Shown: piece after piece, positions 23,315 to 33,179 of the stretch
How positions within the stretch are numbered: position 1 is the first letter of the stretch
How the letters are laid out: each line of letters opens with the position of its first letter
Source of the DNA: Gracilaria domingensis
Taxonomy: Eukaryota; Rhodophyta; Florideophyceae; Gracilariales; Gracilariaceae
DNA: 64,000 nucleotides
Direction of reading: 5' to 3'
Assembly (NCBI GenBank): GCA_022539475.1
Contig: VCMS01000388.1
Location: 1 to 64,000 of the forward strand
Notes under the pieces: model-generated
What the model saw: only the letters and a program-made list of their open reading frames with translations
Told to the model about the DNA's origin: nothing
Database searches by the model: none
Position numbers and translations under genes: made by a program

Positions 23315-24431
23315 GTGAACGATCTACCCGAGAGTATACAAACAGAGCTTCGTAATCTGCATTCTAGATCAGCCCGATCTAATCCGGTTAAGAAGGCTCT
23401 GCATGAGAATCTGGGTACGTTTTGGCGGTGTCTGAGGGGATTAACTACCTCATTGAGAGGCGACGAAGATGCCGGTGTTCGCGCTTTGGCCGCAAGGCAG
23501 CCGAAATTATACCCTTGATCCACGAAATCCACCGCATGATGCCACCTTGGATTACCGAGCTTCCAGTATTGTTCTTACTCACGTCAATAGGATTTCAGTG
23601 GTACATTTTTTCCCATATGCATCGTGAAATAGCTGTGTCTCCGCCAGAAGAGGGAAACAAGAAGCTTCTCTGGCTTGCCAGATTGAACGCAAAAGAAGAG
23701 AAAGATTACATGAAGACGTTTCTAACCACCTTTCAACAATACATTCCAAGAATTCATCAAAACGGATTTGATAGCGTGGTCGTGGCAGATATATCCCACC
23801 CATCGTCCACATGTTCTGCTTCTCGGGCGAGGGTCGTAAAAATCTTGGGAGATGTACAATACTTCTCCAGGATATGTGTGCCTATATTCCTTTTGGAATG
23901 GCTATGTCAGGATTCAGGAGAAATAATGTTGCAAACTGCTGGTTGAGAATGGACAATGTTGTTGTCTCAACAAAAAACATTGTGAAACGAAAATCGAAGG
24001 AATCAGTTGTTGATAACGCATATGACAAATGTGGATGCTGTTACCCGTTTCTTGACAAACTTCGACAATTGACCTCAGGAACGGTTTCAAAAGTTATGAG
24101 TGCTGCTATCTTGGAGCACGCTGTGGCATCTGGCTTGTCTGGGCGTCCGGAGCCGAGAACTTTCGACGAAGTTTGTCGTTTTTGGGAGATATTAAGCTAC
24201 ATGGCGAGCCCTATGTTCCGGCGTATAATTCACAAACATGGCCTGGAGCCGGTTACTGAGAAAGGAAGGAACGCTTTGACATTGAAGAATTCTTTTAATG
24301 TTATCAAGGATGAGCTACGTGAGCTGTACTACTTTTTTCTCCTTTTGGATGTCATCCTCGACGACAACTTAAAAGTTTTCGATGACGTTGTTGCTCTCGT
24401 AGTTCATAAGAAACGTAGAACAGAAAGATAA
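23315..24431 (+). CDS. uncharacterised plus-strand coding region (probably spliced or frame-shifted)
   Basis: Three overlapping frames in a row look coding. One at 23315-23410 contains NPVKKALHENLG and ends beside a GTACGT donor-like site. A second (about 23510-23830) contains a hydrophobic stretch ITELPVLFLLTSIGFQWYIF and ARLNAKEEKDYMKTFLTTFQ. A third (23811-24431) has KCGCCYPFLDKLRQLTSG and FDEVCRFWEILSYMASPMFR and ends at TAA. I recognise no family. The frame changes may be introns or consensus errors. It lies downstream of the palindromic arrays, which raises, but does not show, a link to a DNA transposon. Confidence 0.4.
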
Positions 24432-24698
24432 AAAAACCGTTTTCGTTGCGCGATGAAGGAGACGTTCACTCTCAACTAATGTAAGTCGAGCGCGTGTAGC
24501 CTCTCCCCCCCCCATTTCGATCTTCTATTTGCCTTCATGCCAAACGCCAAAGACGAAAAGTGAGGGACCTGTTCGCCCAACGTCCTCCCGTTCTTAGAGG
24601 ATACCATCTGCAAGTGCTATCTCAACACTTCCTGGGGCGGCACCGAGCGCGAGTGCCAGCCTTATCCGCCAGGCACCTGCTTCTTCTCATTCCCTGTT

Positions 24699-25235
24699 TC
24701 ATATCGTCCTTCCAATTCGATGCACGTACGCAGCCGCCGATGACGGTATGTGCGAGTGTGCTGTAGGAGTATGAGTTAGAGACAGTATCTGAATCAGTTG
24801 GGTACTGATGGAGATCACAAAAGTGCACATCAGAAGTAGCTCATGGTTGCGAACTTCCATCGCAGCGGTCGGTACAGTTTGCAAAGGCACGAGTGTGGGC
24901 TTAGATTTGTAATTCTTTGTGCTTGTAGCACCGTTCGTCCACACTTTCGGCTTGAGACGCTCCACACAGTCCGACGCTTCGGCCCCCGACAGCTTGGCTT
25001 GCACCAGCAGTCGCTCCTTATCAGCTATATCAGAGTTGCGCGCATTACTCGACGCCTTGGACCCCAGCATGGCGCGGCGCACATGCAACGTCTTGTGCGC
25101 CCTGAGCGCGGGAAGCGCGTGTTGATTGTTAGAATGTAGCGTCCGTTGCGTGAGCGCAACCAACACGGACAGATCGACACAGCCGGCCTTGGCGCCTCGC
25201 AGCGCGGAGAGCTGCGCGTCCAGCATTTGTGACAC
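24699..25235 (-). CDS. uncharacterised minus-strand ORF divergent from the C9orf85/TRM61 region
   Basis: A 178-residue frame starting MSQMLDAQLSALRGAKAG has mixed, protein-like composition for its first 130 residues (KASSNARNSDIADKERLL, KPKVWTNGATSTKNYKSKP) and a hydrophobic tail, ending at TGA. The real start may lie further upstream in another frame, where a Ser/Ala-rich lead could precede it. No domain recognised. Confidence 0.35.
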   Translation of the reverse strand: MSQMLDAQLSALRGAKAGCVDLSVLVALTQRTLHSNNQHALPALRAHKTLHVRRAMLGSKASSNARNSDIADKERLLVQAKLSGAEASDCVERLKPKVWTNGATSTKNYKSKPTLVPLQTVPTAAMEVRNHELLLMCTFVISISTQLIQILSLTHTPTAHSHIPSSAAAYVHRIGRTI

Positions 25236-25934
25236 CGGACGCGTGGAGGCGGAAGCAGATGGTCACGAAGCCATCTTGGCTGCGGGGAGCGGCTGCGACG
25301 CGCGCGCAGGCGGTCTACGAAAGGCGGCGTAGAAAGTGTACTACGCGCGCGACAGAATGGAAGCGCGTGGCTGCGGGCCCGGAGTCGCGTGGTTGTGAGA
25401 GTGCTGCGATTGAGAATGCGGCTGTGACGGGGTGGGCGGCGGCGGCGATGGCGGCGGTGATGCATTCGAATGCACGGAGAGCTGCGCAGAGTCAAAGATG
25501 GACGATTGCGAACAGAAGGTAGAGGCGGTCAGGCGGGACGGCGTGTAGGCGGTATCTAGTTAGATGTCGAGCTGCTGGACGCGCGGCCACGACATATCCA
25601 GAACGGTGTCGGGTGCGCGGCGGCGCAGAGGGATGTGCGGCGGAGTGGTGTACAGCGGGCTGGTGCTGGTGGACGACGACGACGCGGCGGGCGATGGCGG
25701 CGCGGCGGTGAGGGCGAGGCGGCGGTCATTGTGGCGAGTTGCTGACGGTGGCGCGGGGGGGCCCGGCACGCGGCGGAGCGCGGGCTCTTGGGTGCGTTTT
25801 GGTTTGAAGGTTTGACGCGCCATGGCGGCCCGCATTGCTGGCGACGTGTGCACACGTGGCGCGCGAGCAGCCGCTTTGGGGGCAACACGCGTGCGCATGC
25901 GCGGGCGCACGGGCGCGGCTTCGCCGCGGACGCC

Positions 25935-26246
25935 ATGAGCACGTCAGGCCGAGCGAAGAGCCGCGCGCTGGCGCACCAGAACGCGGTTGCGTTCCGGCAC
26001 AACCGGCGGTCCGCGCTGTCGGCCAGGATTGAGCGCGCGGTCGATACTAATGGTCTTTGCGACGCGTGCGCGAGCAAGATCGAGTGGAGGAAAAGTATCG
26101 CAAGTACAAGCCGCTTTCGGCACCAAGGCGATGTAATCGCTGCCACCACAAGTGCGTTCTTAGCGCGTACCACACCTTGTGCAGCGCCTGCGCGAGCGAG
26201 CGCAGCGTCTGCGACGTGTGTGCCGGCGCGCTCACAGTGGCGGCGG
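25935..26246 (+). CDS. C9orf85-like (DUF2039) zinc-binding protein sequence
   Basis: The frame from ATG 25935 (MSTSGRAKSRALAHQN, then GLCDACASKIEWR) and, directly afterwards, the next frame (KYRKYKPLSAPRRC, then NRCHHKCVLSAYHTLCSACA and RSVCDVCAGAL) together follow the order of the eukaryotic C9orf85 family: an N-terminal HQN motif, a CxxC followed by EWR, a KYxKYKPL motif, and further CxxC pairs. The family is a small conserved zinc-ribbon-like protein of unknown role. The change of frame falls in a short A run near 26090, so a one-base consensus error is likelier than an intron. No stop separates it from the TRM61 sequence that follows. Confidence 0.7.
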
Positions 26247-27425
26247 ATGAGCGCGTCGATATCAGCGACACGCGCCTGGGTGGTGGTGCACGAGAAGTAC
26301 ACCTCGCTCAGCGCCGTCACGCTGCGCGCGCGCGCGCACCTAGACAACTGCTACGGGCGCTTCCGCCACGACGACGCGCTGCGCGCCGGCTTCGGCACGC
26401 GCTGGCGCGCCGTCTCGCGCGACGCGCGCCGCTGCGCCGGCTTTGTGCACGCGCTGCAGCCCAACGCGGCGCTGATGGCGTACGCCATGCTGCACCGCAC
26501 GCAGATCGTGTACCCGCACGACGCGTTCGTCGTCGCCGCGTTCCTGCGCCTGCGCCCGGGCTGCGTCGTCGTCGAGTGCGGCACGGGCTCCGGCTCGGCC
26601 GCCGCCGCGTTTGCCACCGCCGTGGCGCCGCACGGCCGCGTGCTCAGCTTTGAGTTTCATCGCGGCCGCGCCGAGGCCGCCGCCAGCCACTTTGAGCGCC
26701 TGCGCATTGCGCACATCGTCAGCGTCACCGCCGGCGTGGACGCCGTCAAGGAGGGCTTTGTGGGCGTGCGCGACGCCAGCGCAGACGCCGTGTTCCTGGA
26801 TGTGCCCGCCCCGTATGCGTTGGTGGCGGAGGCCAAGCGCGTGCTCAAGAACAACGGCGTGCTCTGCGCCTTCTCGCCGTGCGTGGAGCAGGTGGCAAGA
26901 ACGTGCGAGCAGCTACGCCGCGCGCGCTTCTACGCCGTCAGAACGCTCACCGCGCCGGTGAAGACCTTCAAGACCAGGCGCCGCGCCGACGGCGCGCCGG
27001 GCTTCGCCGCCGCGTCGCCGCCCGTCGGCGCGAAGAGGACGCGCGCGCACGCGCGCCCGTCGTCGATTGCGTCGCGCGTCGGTAAGAGAAGGCGCGGCGA
27101 CGACGGCTCGCCCAGCGCCGCCGAGCAGCGCGCGGCCTCGGACGCCGACGCCGACGGCGCCGGGCGCCGCAGCGCGGGCGCGGAGCGCGTGGCCGTGGCT
27201 GCGCTCGGCGAGCAGCGCCACGTCGGGCGCGTGGTGCGCGCGGCCGTGCCGCTGCACAGCCGCCCGTTCTCCGTCATGAAGGGGCACACCAGCTTCATCA
27301 CCTTCGCCACCAGCGCGCGCGCATCGCCGCCGCCGCCGCCGCCGCGCGAGAAGGTGGCGGCGCGGTCGGCGGCGCCCGCGCGCGGGCGCGACGACGCGCA
27401 GCGCGCGCGATGTTTGGTGATGTGA
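26247..27425 (+). CDS. TRM61: tRNA (adenine-58-N1)-methyltransferase catalytic subunit TRM61
   Basis: This is the SAM-dependent subunit that, with TRM6, makes m1A58 in the T loop of tRNAs in the nucleus. The N-terminal part has the family's RYGxFRHDD-type motif ([16 protein letters not shown]) and a [11 protein letters not shown] segment; the Rossmann core begins [14 protein letters not shown] (SAM-binding motif I), followed by [14 protein letters not shown], then an FLDVPAPY motif (motif IV region) and [17 protein letters not shown]. The C-terminus has [12 protein letters not shown], matching the family's end, then a Pro/Arg tail to TGA. A low-complexity Arg/Ala insertion of about 80 residues lies between core and C-terminal motif. 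The start at 26247 is provisional because the upstream C9orf85-like sequence is open into this gene. Confidence 0.88.
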   Translation: MSASISATRAWVVVHEKYTSLSAVTLRARAHLDNCYGRFRHDDALRAGFGTRWRAVSRDARRCAGFVHALQPNAALMAYAMLHRTQIVYPHDAFVVAAFLRLRPGCVVVECGTGSGSAAAAFATAVAPHGRVLSFEFHRGRAEAAASHFERLRIAHIVSVTAGVDAVKEGFVGVRDASADAVFLDVPAPYALVAEAKRVLKNNGVLCAFSPCVEQVARTCEQLRRARFYAVRTLTAPVKTFKTRRRADGAPGFAAASPPVGAKRTRAHARPSSIASRVGKRRRGDDGSPSAAEQRAASDADADGAGRRSAGAERVAVAALGEQRHVGRVVRAAVPLHSRPFSVMKGHTSFITFATSARASPPPPPPREKVAARSAAPARGRDDAQRARCLVM

Positions 27426-27445
27426 GTGGCGGGCGTGCGCGCCGC

Positions 27446-28177
27446 ATGATGCGCGCACGCGCCAGCGCGCCGTCCCGGCGTGCAGTTTTGCTTTTTTTCG
27501 CTGGCGCAACGGCGCGCTTTTTTGCGCGCTGCGCCGCGGCTGGTGTGCGCCATCCGCCATCGACTACAGCTGCCATTGCGTCCGCCGTGCGCTTTCCGCG
27601 TTCGTCCCTGCCCCCCCACCGCCTCTGCCCCCTCCGCAGCTTCCACGTCCGTCATGTCCGCGCCGCCGCCGCCCGCCGCCCCCCTTCCGCGGCGTCCCCC
27701 GCCTCCCCCTCGCCAGCTTCGTCCGGCGAAGGCGCCGCCCCGTCCGGCGTCGCCAAGCGCGCCAAGAATACCTCCCCCGATCACAAGCGCGTCACCATTT
27801 GGAACCGCGTTCAGGGCCGTAAAATCGCCGGCAATGCCGCCCCCTTGCAGAAGAACCTCGACGAGTATCTGCGTAAACACCCGCATTGCGAGCGGTACAA
27901 CGGACAGGATCGTGCTACTAGATACACGCAACATAGACGTATCTTGCCTGTCGGCGCCAACGTCGCGCAGGTGAGGGCGCCGCCGCAGGTTATGTTGCCC
28001 GTGCAGACCGTGCTGCCCTTGCCTGTGCAGTCCTTCCCTACTTCTAGTGCCTTGCATCTCCCTGTGCAGCTCGTGTCGTATCCCGTACCGTTGGACGCCG
28101 CCAATTTGCATCTCTACAACGCCCAACAACGCCCGTCGTACTTCGTGCCGCAGTATCCCATCCCACCAGATCTTTAG
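27446..28177 (+). CDS. protein with a conserved [15 protein letters not shown] motif (possible nuclear factor), 5' part
   Basis: A Pro/Ala/Ser-rich N-terminus leads to a compact basic motif at about 27775-27905 ([20 protein letters not shown], then [19 protein letters not shown]), followed by a Pro/Val/Gln-rich region. The motif looks like a real conserved domain, but I cannot name it. The frame meets TAG at 28175-28177, immediately followed by CAGCAGCAGCAG in frame and 82 codons of Gln/Pro/Ser-rich sequence, so the TAG sits at the head of a glutamine run. The upstream start is uncertain; another Met lies at 27410, overlapping the TRM61 stop. Confidence 0.5.
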   Translation: MMRARASAPSRRAVLLFFAGATARFFARCAAAGVRHPPSTTAAIASAVRFPRSSLPPHRLCPLRSFHVRHVRAAAARRPPSAASPASPSPASSGEGAAPSGVAKRAKNTSPDHKRVTIWNRVQGRKIAGNAAPLQKNLDEYLRKHPHCERYNGQDRATRYTQHRRILPVGANVAQVRAPPQVMLPVQTVLPLPVQSFPTSSALHLPVQLVSYPVPLDAANLHLYNAQQRPSYFVPQYPIPPDL

Positions 28178-28426
28178 CAGCAGCAGCAGCAAACTCAACA
28201 ACCGCAACAAGCTCAACAACTGCAACCGTCGCGCGCCCCACACCCACACCAACCGTCTGCGTCAAACGTCGCCCCGTCGCAACACCAAACGCCCGCCGCC
28301 AGCAAGCATCCGCCCGTCGACGCCCGGCGCGGGCCGCGCACCCGCTTGCCGTTGGTGACGCCCTGCACAAGCACAAGTCCTTGCAACAGCCGCCGTTGTT
28401 CCCGCATCATACCTTCCCCCTCGTGA

Positions 28427-29920
28427 ATGAGCATGCTCCGCTTGATTCCAAGCTCGCGCGCCAGACAGCCGAGTCTAGTCGCCAATGCGCTTGCGAAGGC
28501 TAACGCGCAGATGAGGGGCCATCTCAAGGGTGAACCCAACGCCTCCTTCCCTCCGGATCAAAATGCGGCACATGCGCATCGTGCCGCTTCCGCAGTTGTC
28601 CCGAACTCCGCTACTGCTGCTGCCGCCGCCGCCGCCGCTGCCGCCGCCGCTGCTGCCGCCGCTGCCGCTGGCCCGAGAAACGGCAAGGATAAGCACGCGG
28701 TGCAACTTTCACCCACGCAGTTTTTCAAGGACATGAAGGTGATGATGCAGAAGAAGGCGGAGCAATCGTCGCGTTCTCAAAATGTGCTGCCGAGTCATGC
28801 GAAGAAGAGCTCGCCGTCCATGCCGTCTGCGCATGAGCTGCCAGTCGTGTCCAACCCGATGCAGCAAGTTTCCCACCACGCCTCCATGCACCATCACATG
28901 GCGCGTCCTGGGCAACGCATGACGCACTCTGTGGCGCAGTCGTCCGCGCAAGCGCCATTGGCTACGTCGCAACCGTACGGCGCTTCTCAGCATTCGTCGC
29001 TTACTGCGTTCGACGTGGATGCTGCTACTTTCCAACTTGCCGGTACTAGAATTGATGAATCGGAATCGACGCATAGTGCGGGTAATTATCCGGGTGCGGC
29101 ACCGCTTGATGTTGCGTTGGTTGCGTCGCCGTCACAGGAGATGATGCCGTCGAATATGAAACTGTCTGAGTCTGTTTCACAGGGGCTTGATTTACATGCG
29201 ACGCACCTTTCGTCAGACGCCGCTGCAAAGGACGCTAGGAAACAGCGTGCGGATGATATTGACAAGGTGCTCAATAGTGCTGGCACTTCGGTTGGACTAG
29301 CCAATCATTGTAACATATCCGCTACCACTACGAACCAGATATTCGATGCTTCTCGCTTTAACAATGGCAAGAATGCGACGTAGGTAAGTCGTTCGTTTAG
29401 TTTTCTATTCAAGAATGCGCCGTTTGCTTCGAGGGAGAACTCTATGGATTTCAGAAGAGGCGAGTTTGGTGGTAAAAGGGATGTGTCGATGGATATGATT
29501 CGGAGAGATATTTCCATGGATTTACTGTCTGCGAGGCGAATTGGCTCACAGGAGCGTATTGATGACGAGCTCGTGCGTGAGATGAGCGTCGACTTTTTTG
29601 CAAGCTCCTTGCGGAATGCCTATCGCGATTTTAGTATGGAGATGCAGTTCCCAACAGATTCGATTGGGGTGCAAGCTGGCGCTGTGTTCGAGCTGAGTGC
29701 CCGTACTGATGATGTTGTTTTGGCCAACCGTTCCAAAATCTACAAGCTCCGTCCAAGACGGATCACAACGCTTCGGCTGAAGGGCGAGACGGGAGATTCT
29801 CCAGATCTAAAATCGGAATGTCACAAGACGAGCTCATGGTGCATGTGCATGCAAACCAAGGAGCTCATCAGCAGTTCCGATGCGATGCGAATGGAAACAC
29901 AGAAGATCTCCGTGAACTGA
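28427..29920 (+). CDS. low-complexity probable nuclear protein, 3' part of the same locus
   Basis: A 318-codon frame rich in Ala, Ser, Gln and His includes a poly-Ala run (about 28611-28671) and ends formally at TAG 29381-29383. The same frame continues open for 178 codons through VSRSFSFLFKNAPFASREN and the repeated elements VSMDMIRRDISMDL and REMSVDFF, RDFSMEM, to TGA at 29920. Composition and context suggest it belongs with the 27446-28177 sequence as one long regulatory-type protein. The sequence between about 28340 and 28490 is best explained by shifted frames (for example HKHKSLQQPPLF and LVNEHAPLDSKLARQ read in another frame), which points to consensus errors. Confidence 0.45.
28611..28671 (+). 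repeat. GCC/GCT trinucleotide run (poly-Ala)
   Basis: An uninterrupted run of GCC, GCT and GCA codons, encoding about 20 alanines in the plus-strand frame. Confidence 0.85.
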
Positions 29921-30544
29921 AGATGCCGTTCTAGTCATATGTACAGACGAATGATAGAACTGCTTGCCTGCAGCAGATTTCGGACCGTTTCATCATGTGT
30001 ATATTCAAGTAAAGAAACATCTTGTTGCGCAGTTCTTCTCCATAGTTGTTCTTGCTTCGCATTTTGCGTTCTCTTTTTAGGCCTCTGTGTCCTGTGTTGG
30101 ATGTAGGCTCTCTCCAGATCAAGTTCTCTTGCCTGTGTACAAACACTGACTTTTTCCTCGCCAATAAAACTCTTGAGAAAGGTGCGTCTCGTGCTATGGC
30201 TCGTTGTGCCATGTTAGTTACGTATAGACGTGTGGGAGCATTCCCAAACAAGACAAACAAAATGATTCATAACGTCGTCACGCAGTTTTAGTTCACATTC
30301 GCGAACAGTGACGAACACCATTTTGAACAGAATCCCGGTCAAATTGCCGAAGAAAAGGAACGCCGCCCATTGCACCGACTTGAGAACTAAATATCCCTCT
30401 TGCAGGCTTTCAAACCTCGAAGCCCAAAGGCAAAACAGAGGCAAATCCCATTAGCAAAGCGAATATCACGACCTAAACAATCTTGTTTTGTCTGGATGTG
30501 CCTTCTGAACGCATGTTTAGAGGGCTGGTCACGCCATCTGTGTT

Positions 30545-30943
30545 CTAAGGTAGCAAACCCAAGGTGACGTCCCTCGACCTGTAAATCAGGTGCGCAACGT
30601 ACCACAACAGAGCAAAAGGACCTACAAACGGAAACAAGACGGCAGACACCTTGCTCGATAGGCACATAACGGGACGTTCATCAGGAAGATAAACATACAG
30701 AGCAGCAAAAGGGGCCCCGACGATGTAATCAGTTATCCCAGATAAACCCACAGGAAAGGGGCTATCTCGAATCCTGTCGATGAAAGAAATTAACAGTACC
30801 ACAACGACCGTGCCAAGGAAAACGACAAGAATGAACGCTGTGGTTACTCTTGCATTGCTAGCCCGAGTAGAATCCATGTTCGTAGAGGTAATGCAAATAG
30901 TGTTCACATCGTAGAAAGTAGTGAGCTGGCTGATTTCAAGCAT
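30545..30943 (-). CDS. small multi-pass membrane protein, unknown
   Basis: A 132-residue protein starting MLEISQLTTFYDV (or at the internal Met of MDSTRASNARV, 30877). It has a first membrane segment (TAFILVVFLGTVVVVLLISF), a short region with DYIVGAPFAALYVYL, and another segment (VSAVLFPFVGPFALLWYVAH). It ends at TAG, after which the same frame reads 23 codons, a second TAG (30473-30475), and then a hydrophobic VVIFALLMGFASVLPLGF before TGA at 30410. That last part would make a third or fourth membrane helix if UAG is sense. I do not assign a family; the layout resembles small DUF-type integral membrane proteins. Confidence 0.5.
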   Translation of the reverse strand: MLEISQLTTFYDVNTICITSTNMDSTRASNARVTTAFILVVFLGTVVVVLLISFIDRIRDSPFPVGLSGITDYIVGAPFAALYVYLPDERPVMCLSSKVSAVLFPFVGPFALLWYVAHLIYRSRDVTLGLLP

Positions 30944-32165
30944 TTGTGTCTGCGTTTGTTAACAAATTAAACCAAGTTTAAACTTAAACCGTTCTTCTAC
31001 ATCACTTTTTCATAAGGTACATTGAAGATGTGGTGCCTAGAGATATGTTTCATTTTTTGCAAAGGTACACTGTCGTTCTAATTGTTACTGGTTCTCTTTC
31101 GTTATAAGGATAACGAGAACTGAGTTAATATCATCTACAATATTAGGTGGCAATAGTTTTGCCAGGTAAGGATCATTCTTGTGTATAATGAGTTTAATTT
31201 TCATTATTGCATAAAATGATCCCTACTGGTTACATGTTGATCGTCTACGTAGATTAGCTATTCGGGAAGGAAAGAGTCTGGCAATGACCCTCGAATCAGA
31301 CACCGTTTGTGTAACATAAGCTCTGACCCCTGTTTTATAGATATACTGTGTGCGTTTGGTCATGAGTGATTGATGTTTCTCACGATAATGTTCATCACAA
31401 CACAGCGATGACATCAGTGCGTGATGTGTCTAGAAAATAAAGATTTGAAAATGTTTCGTAATTTGTACTGCATTTTCTCAGGTGGTAACCTATAAGTCAC
31501 TATGAAATAGCCCCATTTGTAGCCTCCGTGGCTTTGAAATCGTCACGGGTTGTCACTCGCGACGACTGCGATACATGTCAGCTGACAAGAGAGAGACCCC
31601 TTGTATAGGGGTTAAATGGTCAAATAATCTTATATTAAAGCGTCCCGTTGTTTGCATCTTACACCTTACATTTTACAGTGCCTACATGAAACGTGACACC
31701 AACACAAGGAAAAAGAATTCTACTAAAATAAAGAAACAAATACTCAAACAGCACTTTATTTGACGATTTTCTTAGGACGTATCATTTGAGGACGTGTTGC
31801 GTTTCTCGTGCTCCCGTTCAATGTAAATATCACGTAAACATGAAAGCTTGTCTATCAAGAAACAGAAATATATAAACTATGACTTTATTTTAGGATCAGT
31901 AGCAAAGGTGGAAAGACTTTGGAGCATCGCAAAGAACATATTGTCTGACATTAGAAAAACTCTCACGTCACAAATTTTCGAAGTATTAGTTTTTTTAAAG
32001 ATTGACAAAAGAGTTTGAGACAAAGATTTGGTGCAAGATCAGATCGAGTTGTTGATCGTCTCGATGAGCATGCCGCCAAAGAGGCTTTAATATCAAATTA
32101 AAATTTGCAGTTCACATAGAAATGTAAACGCTAAAGTTTGGAACGTGTTCTTTGGCATGTATCGG
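30944..32165. other. AT-rich intergenic stretch
   Basis: No gene seen; short frames only. Confidence 0.5.
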
Positions 32166-32173
32166 CATTGGTT

Positions 32174-32807
32174 CAGGGGTGCCGTAGAATATATTTCTAT
32201 TGCAATATATTGCAATAAGCAATATTTATTGCGTATTGCACTCCTATTCACATATTGCAATTGATATTGGAAACAGAAACAATATTGCAATTAGTATTGC
32301 ACATCAAAATCTTATTGCAATATTAATTTGTAATACTAAATATTGCGCTTTTATATGACAATCACAATGAAGTACGCCCAGAATACATATGATTATATTA
32401 AAAGTCTTATACTTATACCGCATTGAGCGGCAACACATTGGAAGCATGATAACGATAATAATAGCAATAACCCGGTGCTATGAAAGTACTCATTGTTCTG
32501 AGGATATTGATAAATTTTAGATGACGCGTAAAAATCTTTGTTGACAGGAAGAACGATTCATTCGATATTTAGTTCGTATGCTTCTATAGACTTTGAAAGT
32601 AAAATAAACCTATACGATTTAAATTGTTCGAGGGCTTTTCTAGGATATTGCAAGTTATATTGCAAAATGGTCTGTTTATTGTATTTTTATTGCATATAGA
32701 ATGTATGTATATTGCAATACTTGTTGCTCACAGCGAGCAATATAGCTATGATATTTCTTATTGCATTTTGTCTGCAATATTTTGCAATAATATTGTCGAC
32801 AGCCCTG
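32174..32807. mobile_element. nonautonomous hAT-type element with 8-bp target duplication
   Basis: A 634-bp element opens CAGGGGTGCCGTAGAATAT and closes, on the other strand, CAGGGCTGTCGACAATATT. It is flanked on both sides by the identical octamer CATTGGTT (32166-32173 and 32808-32815). Short CAGGG termini plus an 8-bp duplication are diagnostic of the hAT superfamily. The interior is AT-rich, packed with ATTGCAATA-type palindromes, and has no transposase, so it depends on an autonomous relative elsewhere. The perfect duplication suggests a fairly recent insertion. Confidence 0.85.
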
Positions 32808-32815
32808 CATTGGTT

Positions 32816-32988
32816 AGCTTACCAATATTGCTAGATTATTGCAAACCCGTTCGGTTATTGCTAATTATACTAGGGATTTAGGGCGCTATCATTGCAATTA
32901 TTATTGCAAGATCGGGTGCAATACATGGAAATATTGTTTATTCCTTTTTGAGGAGCAATTAATTGCAATTATATTGGACGCAGCCCTG
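32816..32988. repeat. right-end fragment of a related hAT-type element
   Basis: The next 170 bases carry the same ATTGCAAT-type repeats and end GACGCAGCCCTG, like the right end of the 32174-32807 element. I find no matching left end or target duplication, so it looks like a remnant beside or into which the complete element inserted. Confidence 0.55.
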
Positions 32989-33121
32989 GTAATATGTACC
33001 ACATCTCTCTGCTTCATGTTCCACCTGCTTGGACAATCGCGGAGGACTATTTCTTGACATTGAATCTCTCTCGAAGCATTGTATCTGTAAACTGCGATGA
33101 GTTCTAGTTTCTTTCGAAACG

Positions 33122-33172
33122 GCGATGCTAACTAGGTTCAGAAAAGAGTAGGAAAGGCCCCACTAGCATCGC
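33122..33172 (-). terminator. 3' stem-loop after the minus-strand ankyrin gene
   Basis: Immediately after the stop codon the arms GCGATGCTA (33164-33172, read on the minus strand) and TAGCATCGC (33122-33130) can pair as a 9-bp stem around a loop of about 33 bases. The other ankyrin paralog has an equivalent stem in the same place. Confidence 0.5.
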
Positions 33173-33179
33173 AGACACG

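Noticed and set aside
19195-24431. One large hAT transposon bounded by the palindromic arrays
   Set aside because: I found no CAGGG-type termini, no 8-bp duplication and no recognisable transposase here, so it stays a hypothesis only.
26930-28252. 440-codon minus-strand frame across TRM61 and the WNR-motif gene
   Set aside because: Arg/Ala/Gly-rich shadow of a GC-rich gene with clear conserved motifs on the other strand.
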